Shown here in pieces: positions 1-6,644 of a DNA stretch of 16,796 nucleotides. The first letter of the stretch is position 1. The number at the start of each line of letters is the position of its first letter. Under the pieces are notes generated by a model that searched no databases, was not told the DNA's origin, and saw only the letters and a program-made list of their open reading frames with translations. This DNA comes from JBGOUV01 sp041477815 (GTDB lineage Bacteria; Acidobacteriota; Terriglobia; Bryobacterales; JACQDG01), in assembly GCA_041477815.1 (NCBI GenBank), contig JBGOUV010000113.1:1-16796 (forward strand), written 5' to 3'. A program made the translations under genes and the position numbers.

Positions 1-757
1 CCGCGGCCGCCGCCCTCGGCCAACCCGTCTGCTGGTACAATTTCTTGGGGTTGCGTCCGTAGTGGAAGCCCGATCAGGTGCGCGCTCGTAATCCCACGGT
101 CGAGAATCTGTCCGCCGATTCCGCCGACGAAGATGTTGAGCAGCGTCCGGCGCTTCCATTTTTGCGGGTGCCGGAGAACCGAGGGTGTCCCCAAGACTGT
201 GTGCCGATGGTGTGCCAAAATCCACCACTTCTGGCACGGCCCGGCCGGCGTCACCCACACCCCTTCGTTCCTTGGCGACTCGTGGAGCGGCCGTGGCAGA
301 GTCTTGGCACGCGGCCCGTACCCTGCTTCCAGTCTGATGGACTCCTTGGCCCATCCCCAACTTCCCACAACCCGATTTCCTGGCCTTTGGCTGAAGCGAA
401 GGCGATTCGCAACAAATCACCTAACGGAGTCCGGCGTAACAAAAGGATTGCGGGACCAGGCAGAGGCTTGACGCCGGTGCCAGAAGAGAAATTGGGCCCT
501 GGTCCACAACCTCCGGTGCTGGCGGCAATGTGTCTGGATAACGTGTATTGAAAAGGCTGGGAGACCGCCTTTTGAAGATTGCCCCATGGAAGAGGTGAGG
601 TCGGAACGCGAGGTGAATGCGTTGGATGGCTGCACATCGTGCGCGGCCGGACCGCTTGGTGTCTTGAGGAACCGGCTAGCTTTTGGTGTCCAGTTTTCGC
701 CCACACTGGACACCAAATTACGGCATCTTGGCCTTGCGTATGATGGGGCGGCTGGTT
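1..757. other. unassigned region, no recognisable gene
   Basis: I recognise no gene here. A minus-strand frame stays open from a stop at about 417-419 to the left edge (about 120 codons, possible GTG start at 368). It reads like protein in places, for example LLNIFVGGIGG near 125-155, but it is unusually rich in Trp and matches no family I know. Plus-strand frames over the same bases (from 78 and 133) are equally anonymous. The stretch also holds the 682-717 inverted repeat. Lying beside a tRNA gene and a tRNA-like fragment, it could be the remains of an integrated element, but no integrase or transposase motif is visible. Confidence 0.4.
682..717. repeat. perfect 12-bp inverted repeat (hairpin)
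   Basis: TTTGGTGTCCAG (682-693) and CTGGACACCAAA (706-717) are exact reverse complements separated by a 12-nt loop. The DNA could form a strong hairpin on either strand. There is no T-run directly after either arm, so a simple intrinsic terminator is not well supported. An operator, a mobile-element end or a dispersed intergenic repeat are all possible. The repeat is directly visible; its function is unknown. Confidence 0.7.
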
Positions 758-785
758 TGGCTGGGAACCCGAGATTCGGACCCCA
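758..785 (-). pseudogene. tRNA-like 3' fragment
   Basis: Read on the minus strand, this stretch has the layout of a tRNA 3' end: a T-loop-like TCCGAAT, an imperfect T stem, a 7-nt acceptor strand GTTCCCA, discriminator G and CCA. It resembles the 3' end of the tRNA-Gln 80 bp away (shared TTGGCTGGGA, GATTCG and ACCCC on the plus strand). No matching 5' acceptor strand (TGGGAAC) or anticodon arm is found within tRNA distance, so it cannot be a working tRNA. It may be a decayed tRNA copy or an old attachment-site scar. It could also be chance similarity. Confidence 0.35.
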
Positions 786-837
786 ATTCTTGGCTCTTAA
801 CTATAACTAGTTGATTCCAAGAATAGAATCGAAAAGT

Positions 838-911
838 TGGCTGGGAGGCAGGGATTCGAACCCCGATAAACAGATCCAGAGTCTGTCGTGTTACCGTTAC
901 ACCACCTCCCA
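838..911 (-). tRNA. tRNA-Gln (anticodon CUG)
   Basis: Folding by eye gives a full cloverleaf. The acceptor stem TGGGAGG pairs with CCTCCCA, the D arm lies in GTGTAACGGTAACAC, and the anticodon stem ACAGA/TCTGT encloses the loop CTCTGGA with anticodon CTG, which reads CAG (Gln). The T arm contains GGTTCGAATCC. The discriminator is G and a CCA tail is encoded in the DNA (838-840 on the plus strand). Without CCA the gene is 841-911. It lies divergent from the kinase gene and has its own promoter just upstream. Confidence 0.95.
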
Positions 912-919
912 TCTCCTCC

Positions 920-948
920 AGTATAACCAGCGCGCCCGGATTCGTCCA
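920..948 (-). promoter_or_regulatory. probable sigma-70-type promoter of tRNA-Gln
   Basis: On the minus strand TGGACG (948-943) and TATACT (925-920) are separated by exactly 17 nt, close to the TTGACA/TATAAT consensus. The expected start point falls within a few bases of the tRNA 5' end at 911, as is usual for tRNA genes. Confidence 0.65.
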
Positions 949-983
949 CACGCGCGGGCACTGTGCGATAATCACTCCGCCCC

Positions 984-3656
984 ATGCCCGACCCCCTCCT
1001 CGGCCAGACCCTCACCCACTACCACGTCCTCGAAAGACTGGGCGAGGGCGGCATGGGCGTGGTCTACAAGGCCCGTGACATGCGACTGAACCGCCTGGTC
1101 GCTCTCAAGGTCCTCCCGCCGGACAAGATGGCCGACCCCTCGCGCCGGGCCCGCTTCATTCAGGAGGCCCAGGCCGCCTCCGCCTTGAACCACCCCAACA
1201 TCGTCACGGTCTACGAGATCGACCGCGACGGCGCCACCGACTTTCTGGCCATGGAGCTCATCGCCGGCCGCACCCTGGACGCCGCCATCGGCCAGCGCGG
1301 CCTGAAGCTGACCGAGTGCCTGAAGTACGCCATCCAGATCGCCGACGCCCTCACCGCCGCCCACGCCGCCGGCATCGTGCACCGTGACCTCAAGCCCACC
1401 AACGTGATGGTTACCGAAGCGGGCGCGGTCAAGGTCCTCGACTTCGGCCTCGCCAAGCTCACCGAACTCGCCTCCCCCGAGCAGGAAGCCACTCTTACGC
1501 TCAAGCCCGAAGCCCGCCCGCTCACCGAGCAGGGCGCCGTCCTCGGCACCGTCGCCTACATGTCCCCCGAGCAGGCCGAAGGCGCCAAGGTGGACGCCCG
1601 CAGCGACATCTTCTCCTTCGGCAGCCTGCTCTACGAGATGCTCACCGGCCGCCGCGCCTTCCACGGCGACTCCAAGATGTCCACCATCACCTCCATCCTC
1701 CGCGACGATCCGGCCCTGCCCGCCGACGCCGGCTCCCCCGTCCCGCGCGACCTGGAGAAGATCCTAACCCGCTGCCTCCGCAAGGAGCCCTCCCGCCGCT
1801 TCCAACACATCGACGACGTGAAGGTCGCGCTCGAAGAACTGAAAGAGGAATCCGACTCCGGACGCCTCTCGCTCCCGTCGCCCCCTCTCCCCCGTCGCCG
1901 CCTCGCCCTGGTCGCCCCCGTCGCCCTATTCGCCCTCGTCGCCGTCCTCGCCGCCGGACTCTGGTGGCGACTCCGCAAACCCGACAACAGCGCCCCCGGA
2001 CTCACCCTCCGCCAGTTGACCCAGGACACCGGCACGACCATTCAGCCCGCCCTCTCCCCCGACGGCAAGCTGGTCGCCTACGCCTCGGATCGTGCCGGGG
2101 ACGGCGGCCTCGACATCTGGGTCCAGCAGCTTGGCCGGGGTTCGCAAGCCATTCGTCTAACGCGTAACAAAGCCGACGACTTTTTGCCCTCCTTCTCCCC
2201 CGATGGCAGCCAAATCGTCTTTTCTTCCGGGCGCGACGGCGGCGGCATCTTCGTGATGCCCTCGCTCGGCGGCGAAGAGCGGCCGCTCCTGCGTGGCGAT
2301 TACGTCTTTCCCCGCTTCTCCCCGGACGGCCGCTGGATCGCCTGCAACGACACCGGCGGTTCTCGGTTCCACATTGTTGTGGTTCCTGTCTCCGGCGACG
2401 CCCCCCGGCGTATCGCCGAGAGTTTCTACCGCGCCCAGAGACCGATCTGGTCGCCGGATGGCAAGAAGATCCTCTTTGTCGGCAGCCAGGAATTGGGAGG
2501 ACAATTCGACTGGTGGGTGGCGCCGCTCGACGGTAGCCCTCCCGTGCGAACGGGCGCGCCTGCCGTTCTGGCCAAGCCCGGGTTCGTAGCCGACTGGCTG
2601 GACGACTACGTCCTATACACCGACGGCAACCTGTGGCGCCTGCCCCTCTCGCCTTCCGACTTCAAGGCGGGCAAGCCGGAGCGCTTGACCGCGGGGTCCG
2701 CCAACGAGAACACCCCTCGGGCCATCTCAGCAGGCAAGCCCGGCGCCTGGAAAATTGTATTTGCCAATACCCAGTCGTCCGCCGGGCTATGGAGCCTCTC
2801 CATCGACCTGAACGCGGCCAAGGTCCTCGCCGAGCCCGTCAAGCTGATCCACGATGCGATCGACCGGACCGCGCCGTCCCTTTCGGCCGATGGCGCCCGG
2901 CTCGGCTATGTCTTTCGCGGCCTCGACGGTTACGGCATCCGCGTCCGCGATACCAGGACCGCGGCCGAAACCATTTTGCTTCAGTCGCCCGGGAACTTGC
3001 GGGCCCGCCTTTCTCCAGACGGATCCACCGTGGCCTACAATCCGACGAATAACGAAAAGGAGTCGGTAATTTCTCTGGTGTCTTCCTCCGGGGGCGACTC
3101 TCGCAAGCTTTGCGACACCTGCGGCCTGGTTTATGATTGGTCGCCCGACGGCACAAAACTTGTCTACCGTTCCGGAAATCCGATCCGGTTCTCCACCATC
3201 GAGGTCGCCACCGGCCGCCGCACCGAGATCCTGGCCCATCCCAAGCACAGCATCCTTGCTGCCATGTACTCGCCCGATGGCCTCTGGATCGCCCTCCACT
3301 ACGCCCCCAACGACGGCCCACGAGGTATCTTCGTCACATCCGTCCGCGACGGCCGAGCCGCTCCTGAAAACGAGTGGATCCCCCTCATGAACCGGCCGGG
3401 GAGCCACACCCGCCCCTGGTGGTCGCCCGACGGCGGCGTGCTCTATTTCCTCTCCACCGCGGAGGGCGATACCAATATCTGGGCCCAGCGCCTGGATCGC
3501 GCCACCAAGCGCCCACTCGGAGACCCCTTCGTTATCTACCGTCCCTCCGGCGAACGCCGTACGCAGACCGGTCCCTTCTTCGGACCCGCTCTCGGCCCCA
3601 ACCAGATCGTCTTTCCCCTCTTCGAGTCGCGCGGCAACATCTGGCTCGCCGAGTGA
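984..3656 (+). CDS. Ser/Thr protein kinase with PD40/TolB-like propeller
   Basis: This 890-residue protein is a PknB-type membrane kinase. Residues 13-285 are the kinase domain, with glycine loop GEGGMG (20-25), catalytic Lys42, alpha-C Glu61, HRDLKPTN (133-140), DFG (153-155) and SPE (194-196). All key residues are present, so it should be active. One transmembrane helix (about 307-328) is followed by a large exported domain with repeated [FWL]SPDG motifs typical of PD40/TolB-type beta-propellers, likely a ligand or envelope sensor. Kinases of this layout are abundant in Acidobacteriota. No Shine-Dalgarno is seen before the ATG. A GATAAT at 967-972 would place the transcript start almost at the ATG, so a leaderless mRNA is possible. 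The gene converges on the operon end at 3680, and its target is unknown. Confidence 0.95.
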   Translation: MPDPLLGQTLTHYHVLERLGEGGMGVVYKARDMRLNRLVALKVLPPDKMADPSRRARFIQEAQAASALNHPNIVTVYEIDRDGATDFLAMELIAGRTLDAAIGQRGLKLTECLKYAIQIADALTAAHAAGIVHRDLKPTNVMVTEAGAVKVLDFGLAKLTELASPEQEATLTLKPEARPLTEQGAVLGTVAYMSPEQAEGAKVDARSDIFSFGSLLYEMLTGRRAFHGDSKMSTITSILRDDPALPADAGSPVPRDLEKILTRCLRKEPSRRFQHIDDVKVALEELKEESDSGRLSLPSPPLPRRRLALVAPVALFALVAVLAAGLWWRLRKPDNSAPGLTLRQLTQDTGTTIQPALSPDGKLVAYASDRAGDGGLDIWVQQLGRGSQAIRLTRNKADDFLPSFSPDGSQIVFSSGRDGGGIFVMPSLGGEERPLLRGDYVFPRFSPDGRWIACNDTGGSRFHIVVVPVSGDAPRRIAESFYRAQRPIWSPDGKKILFVGSQELGGQFDWWVAPLDGSPPVRTGAPAVLAKPGFVADWLDDYVLYTDGNLWRLPLSPSDFKAGKPERLTAGSANENTPRAISAGKPGAWKIVFANTQSSAGLWSLSIDLNAAKVLAEPVKLIHDAIDRTAPSLSADGARLGYVFRGLDGYGIRVRDTRTAAETILLQSPGNLRARLSPDGSTVAYNPTNNEKESVISLVSSSGGDSRKLCDTCGLVYDWSPDGTKLVYRSGNPIRFSTIEVATGRRTEILAHPKHSILAAMYSPDGLWIALHYAPNDGPRGIFVTSVRDGRAAPENEWIPLMNRPGSHTRPWWSPDGGVLYFLSTAEGDTNIWAQRLDRATKRPLGDPFVIYRPSGERRTQTGPFFGPALGPNQIVFPLFESRGNIWLAE

Positions 3657-3679
3657 CTCTCGCACTACCCTCTGTGAGG

Positions 3680-4222
3680 TCAGGAATTGGGACGAGCCTT
3701 CGCCTGGCGCCACCAGTTGAGCAGGAACAATGCTCCAATCACCACCGGCGGCCCGCCGATCAGGAGGGCTCCCCTTCTGATGCGCATGACTTGTCCCGAG
3801 GCCCAGACGACGTACACCGCCCCCAGCACGATAAAGAGAATCCCGCCCATCCATTCCCAGCGCCATGACACCACCAGCACGGCTATCAGGATGAATGTTG
3901 GGATAAGGTGCATCAGGAGGGCAAGAGTTGTCCCCCAAAAGCCCTTCCCCTCACCGAAGACATCGAGAGCAAACATGCTGAGGAACACAGCAATCAGAAT
4001 GCCCAATACTCTCGGCGCCCAGTACAACAATTGCTGCGCCGGGTTGCGTGTCCCCGCTTTCCCGAACCGATAAGCCATTCCGACCCCGGCGGCAAAGAGC
4101 CCGGCAAGCATTGCCACTATGCCAAGAGGGTTATCGGTGATGCCGATGAGCAATGCAATAGCGAGTAATATGCAACCTGCGGCGAGGAGCCAGTACGACG
4201 GCCGCCGTCGCTCGGCGCTCAC
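3680..4222 (-). CDS. hypothetical six-helix membrane protein
   Basis: The product has 180 residues and starts with GTG. The GTGA junction overlaps the stop of the upstream monoheme cytochrome by 4 nt, so the two are co-translated. About six hydrophobic helices are visible (near 10-28, 33-52, 66-88, 95-118, 123-141 and 152-168). There are no cysteine or heme motifs and no soluble domain. A loop FGEGKGFWG precedes helix 4, and LLMHLIPTFILI carries a His within the membrane. It resembles small conserved membrane proteins annotated only as domain of unknown function. Position as the last operon gene suggests an accessory, assembly or small membrane subunit of the complex, but this is inference from context only. 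It ends 23 nt from the convergent kinase gene. Confidence 0.85.
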   Translation of the reverse strand: MSAERRRPSYWLLAAGCILLAIALLIGITDNPLGIVAMLAGLFAAGVGMAYRFGKAGTRNPAQQLLYWAPRVLGILIAVFLSMFALDVFGEGKGFWGTTLALLMHLIPTFILIAVLVVSWRWEWMGGILFIVLGAVYVVWASGQVMRIRRGALLIGGPPVVIGALFLLNWWRQAKARPNS

Positions 4223-4554
4223 GGTTTCGCCAGGCTGCGCACAAACGCCACTACATCTCCCACCTGCTTGCTGGAAAGCCCTGGAACCGGCTTCATCTTC
4301 CCGAAGCCTTCTCCTACTACCTTCTTCAGTTCTTCGTCGCTCTTGCCCTGGATCTCCTTGTCGCTCAACGGCGGGATCGTCACCTTCAGCGCCTTGGCGA
4401 TAGCCGGGTTGCCTTGCCCCTCCGCGCCGTGGCAGGTTTTACAACTGGCGGTAAAGACGGTCTTGCCCGCCTGCGCATTGCCGGCGCTCGCGGCGAAAAT
4501 CGGCCGGCCCAGCATCGCGAGCAGCAGACACGTCATCGATAGTAAGAGTTTCAT
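4219..4554 (-). CDS. small monoheme c-type cytochrome
   Basis: This 111-residue secreted class I cytochrome c has a signal peptide (about residues 1-21, cut near FAA), heme site C38-K-T-C41-H42 followed by GAEGQGNP, and Met87 in GKMKPVPGLS as the probable sixth ligand. The C-terminal helix is VGDVVAFVRSLAKP. The start is well supported: TAAATG abuts the NrfD stop directly and AAGGAG lies 9 nt upstream. It is probably a periplasmic electron carrier for the complex encoded upstream, comparable in position and size to ActE of alternative complex III. That comparison rests on gene context, not on a specific sequence match. Confidence 0.93.
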   Translation of the reverse strand: MKLLLSMTCLLLAMLGRPIFAASAGNAQAGKTVFTASCKTCHGAEGQGNPAIAKALKVTIPPLSDKEIQGKSDEELKKVVGEGFGKMKPVPGLSSKQVGDVVAFVRSLAKP

Positions 4555-5940
4555 TTACGGCTTCTCCTTGGTTTGTAGTATGAGGTCTTCGCTCTCAGGC
4601 GCCTCCCCACCATCCTCGGGAAGGTAGGAACGGATACGGGCCACCACTTCGGGCACGGCCCGTTCTCGTCCTTCCCACACTTCCCAGATGGAGACGATGG
4701 GGAAGAACCTGGTGAACAGCATGTACAGAAACAAAAACGTAGCGCCGAACCCGATGGTGATGAAGGCCTCCACCCAGGTGGGAGAGTACGTCCCCTCCGC
4801 CCACGGCAGCCGGGGGCGGGACAGGGTCGGTACTACGATGGTATAGCGCTCCAGCCACATCCCGATGTTGATGGAGATGGACGCGATCACCGTGCCGGTC
4901 ACGGTCCGCGTGCGGGCCCGCGACAACAGCGAGAACGGGATGACGAAGCACGTCACTACCATGGTCCAGAAGAGGGGCGCAAAGCGGCCGGTCAGCTTGG
5001 AATAGAAGACTACCAGGTGCGCCGGATCGCCGCCGTAGAACGTCGTCAGGTATTCGGCAAAGGTAAAGTAAAACCACAACAGCGCCATGACCAGCAGGAG
5101 CAGCCCGAGATTGTTGAAGTGGACCGGCCGGAGGTAATCCTCTAACCCGTAAATGCGGCGGATCAGGGCCATGGCGATGAGAATGGAGGCGATGCCTGAA
5201 AAGATCGCCCCCACCACAAAATAGGGGCCGAAAATCGTGGAGTGCCACATCGGCTGCACGGTCATGCCGAAAACCCAGGAAACCACCGTGTGCACGGAGA
5301 TGGCGATGGGGATGACCATGACGGCCATGACCGCGATGGCCCGGTGCAGAACGTGCTGTTGCCTCGGGGTCCCTTGCCAGCCGAGCGCCAGCAGGCGATA
5401 GAACCAGACGCGCTTTTTGCCGTAATCCCGCAGGATGGCCACGTCGGGTATCAGCGGAAGATATAAGTAGATCGTGCTGCCGGTCAGGTAGACGCTGATA
5501 CTGCACACATCCCACAGCAGCGGCGAGCGAAAGTTCGGGTGGCGCAGGACGTTGAGGAGCCGGTCGGGACGGCCCAAGTCCATGATGATGCTGCCCACCC
5601 CGAAGAACAGGACCAGCACCGTGATGACCTCGGCGGCGCGGGTGATGGAGCGCCGCCACTCCGCATCGCACAAACGGAGAATGGCGGAGATCAGGGTTCC
5701 GGCGTGGCTGATGCCGATGAAAAATACAAAGTTGGTGATGTAGACGCCCCAGTACAGCGGCACGTTCAGTCCGGTGACGCCCAGACCGCGCCGAAGCTGG
5801 ACCAGGTAAGCGATAAACCCCAGCGTGGTGCCGCCGAGCAGAGCCATCGCCACGTAGTAGAAGGAACTGCGCGCCGCCAGGATCGGCTGGAGCAGCACGG
5901 CATCCGGCAGGTTAATGCTACGCTTCCTTACGCTCTCCAC
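4555..5940 (-). CDS. NrfD/PsrC-family membrane subunit (ActC-like)
   Basis: The 461-residue polytopic protein should carry electrons between the quinone pool and the Fe-S subunit. Ten hydrophobic helices are visible (about 27-48, 62-84, 103-121, 143-163, 200-224, 238-260, 275-298, 319-340, 346-366 and 389-412). PsrC-type subunits have eight, while ActC/ActF of alternative complex III and HmeB-like proteins have ten. The segment GISHAGTLIS with His79 and the MDLGRPDR segment with Asp121 match the conserved quinone-site region of this family. The GTG start overlaps the Fe-S gene by 23 nt and is preceded by AAGGGGAG at good spacing, which supports it. The C-terminal tail (after 420) is hydrophilic and probably cytoplasmic. 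The family call is firm; quinol oxidation versus quinone reduction cannot be told from sequence. Confidence 0.93.
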   Translation of the reverse strand: MESVRKRSINLPDAVLLQPILAARSSFYYVAMALLGGTTLGFIAYLVQLRRGLGVTGLNVPLYWGVYITNFVFFIGISHAGTLISAILRLCDAEWRRSITRAAEVITVLVLFFGVGSIIMDLGRPDRLLNVLRHPNFRSPLLWDVCSISVYLTGSTIYLYLPLIPDVAILRDYGKKRVWFYRLLALGWQGTPRQQHVLHRAIAVMAVMVIPIAISVHTVVSWVFGMTVQPMWHSTIFGPYFVVGAIFSGIASILIAMALIRRIYGLEDYLRPVHFNNLGLLLLVMALLWFYFTFAEYLTTFYGGDPAHLVVFYSKLTGRFAPLFWTMVVTCFVIPFSLLSRARTRTVTGTVIASISINIGMWLERYTIVVPTLSRPRLPWAEGTYSPTWVEAFITIGFGATFLFLYMLFTRFFPIVSIWEVWEGRERAVPEVVARIRSYLPEDGGEAPESEDLILQTKEKP

Positions 5941-6628
5941 CGCTCCACTCCCCTTCCGAGAGATAAGTAACTTTAGGTTTGGTTCCCAACTCCTCGAGCA
6001 GCTTGAACGCGCGCGGATGACGTCCCAGTTGGGCGACCGCGCTGTCGGGATCCTCCAGATCGCCGAAGTACATAGCGCCGGCCGGGCAGACCTCCACGCA
6101 GGCGGGAGTGTACTCGCCCTCCGCCAGCGGGCGGTTGGCCGCTCGCGCTTCGTCGCGTGCCTTCATCAGGCGGTGGTGGCAGAAGGTGCATTTTTCCACC
6201 ACCCCCTTGGGGCGCACCGAAACGTCGGGGTTCAGGGCCTCGGCGAATTCGCCCGGCCACTCCGGTTTGTACCAGTTGAACATGCGCCGCGTGTAGGGGC
6301 AGCCGTTGGTGCAGTAGCGGCAGCCGATGCAGCGGGCATAGGTCTGCCGAACGAACCCCTCCGGGCTCAAGCTGGTGGCCTTCACCGGACAGACCAGGAT
6401 GCAGGGCGGGCTGTCGCAGTGCAGGCACGGCACCGGGGCGAGGCGCATGGTCAAGCGGGGATACTCGCCCTCGATTTCCGGCAGCAGGTTGATCCAGGAA
6501 ATGATGCGGCGGCGTCCGGCCTCCTCGGGAGAAACACAGGGCACGTTGTTTTCGCTTTCGCAGGCGACCATGCAGGCCTGGCAGGCGGTGCATTTGGCCA
6601 GATCGATCAACATTCCCCAACGCGGCAT
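5918..6628 (-). CDS. four-cluster [4Fe-4S] ferredoxin subunit
   Basis: This 236-residue protein is a PsrB/NrfC/DmsB-type electron-transfer subunit. Sixteen ligand cysteines fall into four groups: C13-C16-C19-C23, C68-C71-C76-C80, C100-C103-C106-C110, and C147-C150 with C177-C181. This is the usual set for four cubane clusters linking a molybdopterin subunit to an NrfD partner. It has no signal peptide, so it would be exported in complex with the Tat-targeted catalytic subunit. The ATG is preceded by GAGGAGG, which overlaps the stop codon of the molybdopterin gene 16 nt upstream. In alternative complex III this module is fused to the Mo-like domain (ActB); here it is a separate gene, as in Psr/Phs-type enzymes. 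Confidence 0.95.
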   Translation of the reverse strand: MPRWGMLIDLAKCTACQACMVACESENNVPCVSPEEAGRRRIISWINLLPEIEGEYPRLTMRLAPVPCLHCDSPPCILVCPVKATSLSPEGFVRQTYARCIGCRYCTNGCPYTRRMFNWYKPEWPGEFAEALNPDVSVRPKGVVEKCTFCHHRLMKARDEARAANRPLAEGEYTPACVEVCPAGAMYFGDLEDPDSAVAQLGRHPRAFKLLEELGTKPKVTYLSEGEWSGGERKEA

Positions 6629-6644
6629 CTTTTTCAGCGCCTCC

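Noticed and set aside
78..551. Plus-strand frame of 157 codons near the left edge
   Set aside because: It is Pro/Arg-rich with no motif, overlaps other equally open frames on both strands, and has no ribosome binding site.
786..824. ATTCTTGG/CCAAGAAT inverted repeat as a tRNA-Gln terminator
   Set aside because: Only eight pairs with a 23-nt loop and no T-run; too weak to call.
2787..3938. Minus-strand open frame of 383 codons across the kinase 3' end
   Set aside because: It is antisense to the propeller domain of the kinase, crosses into the convergent gene, and has no family signature.
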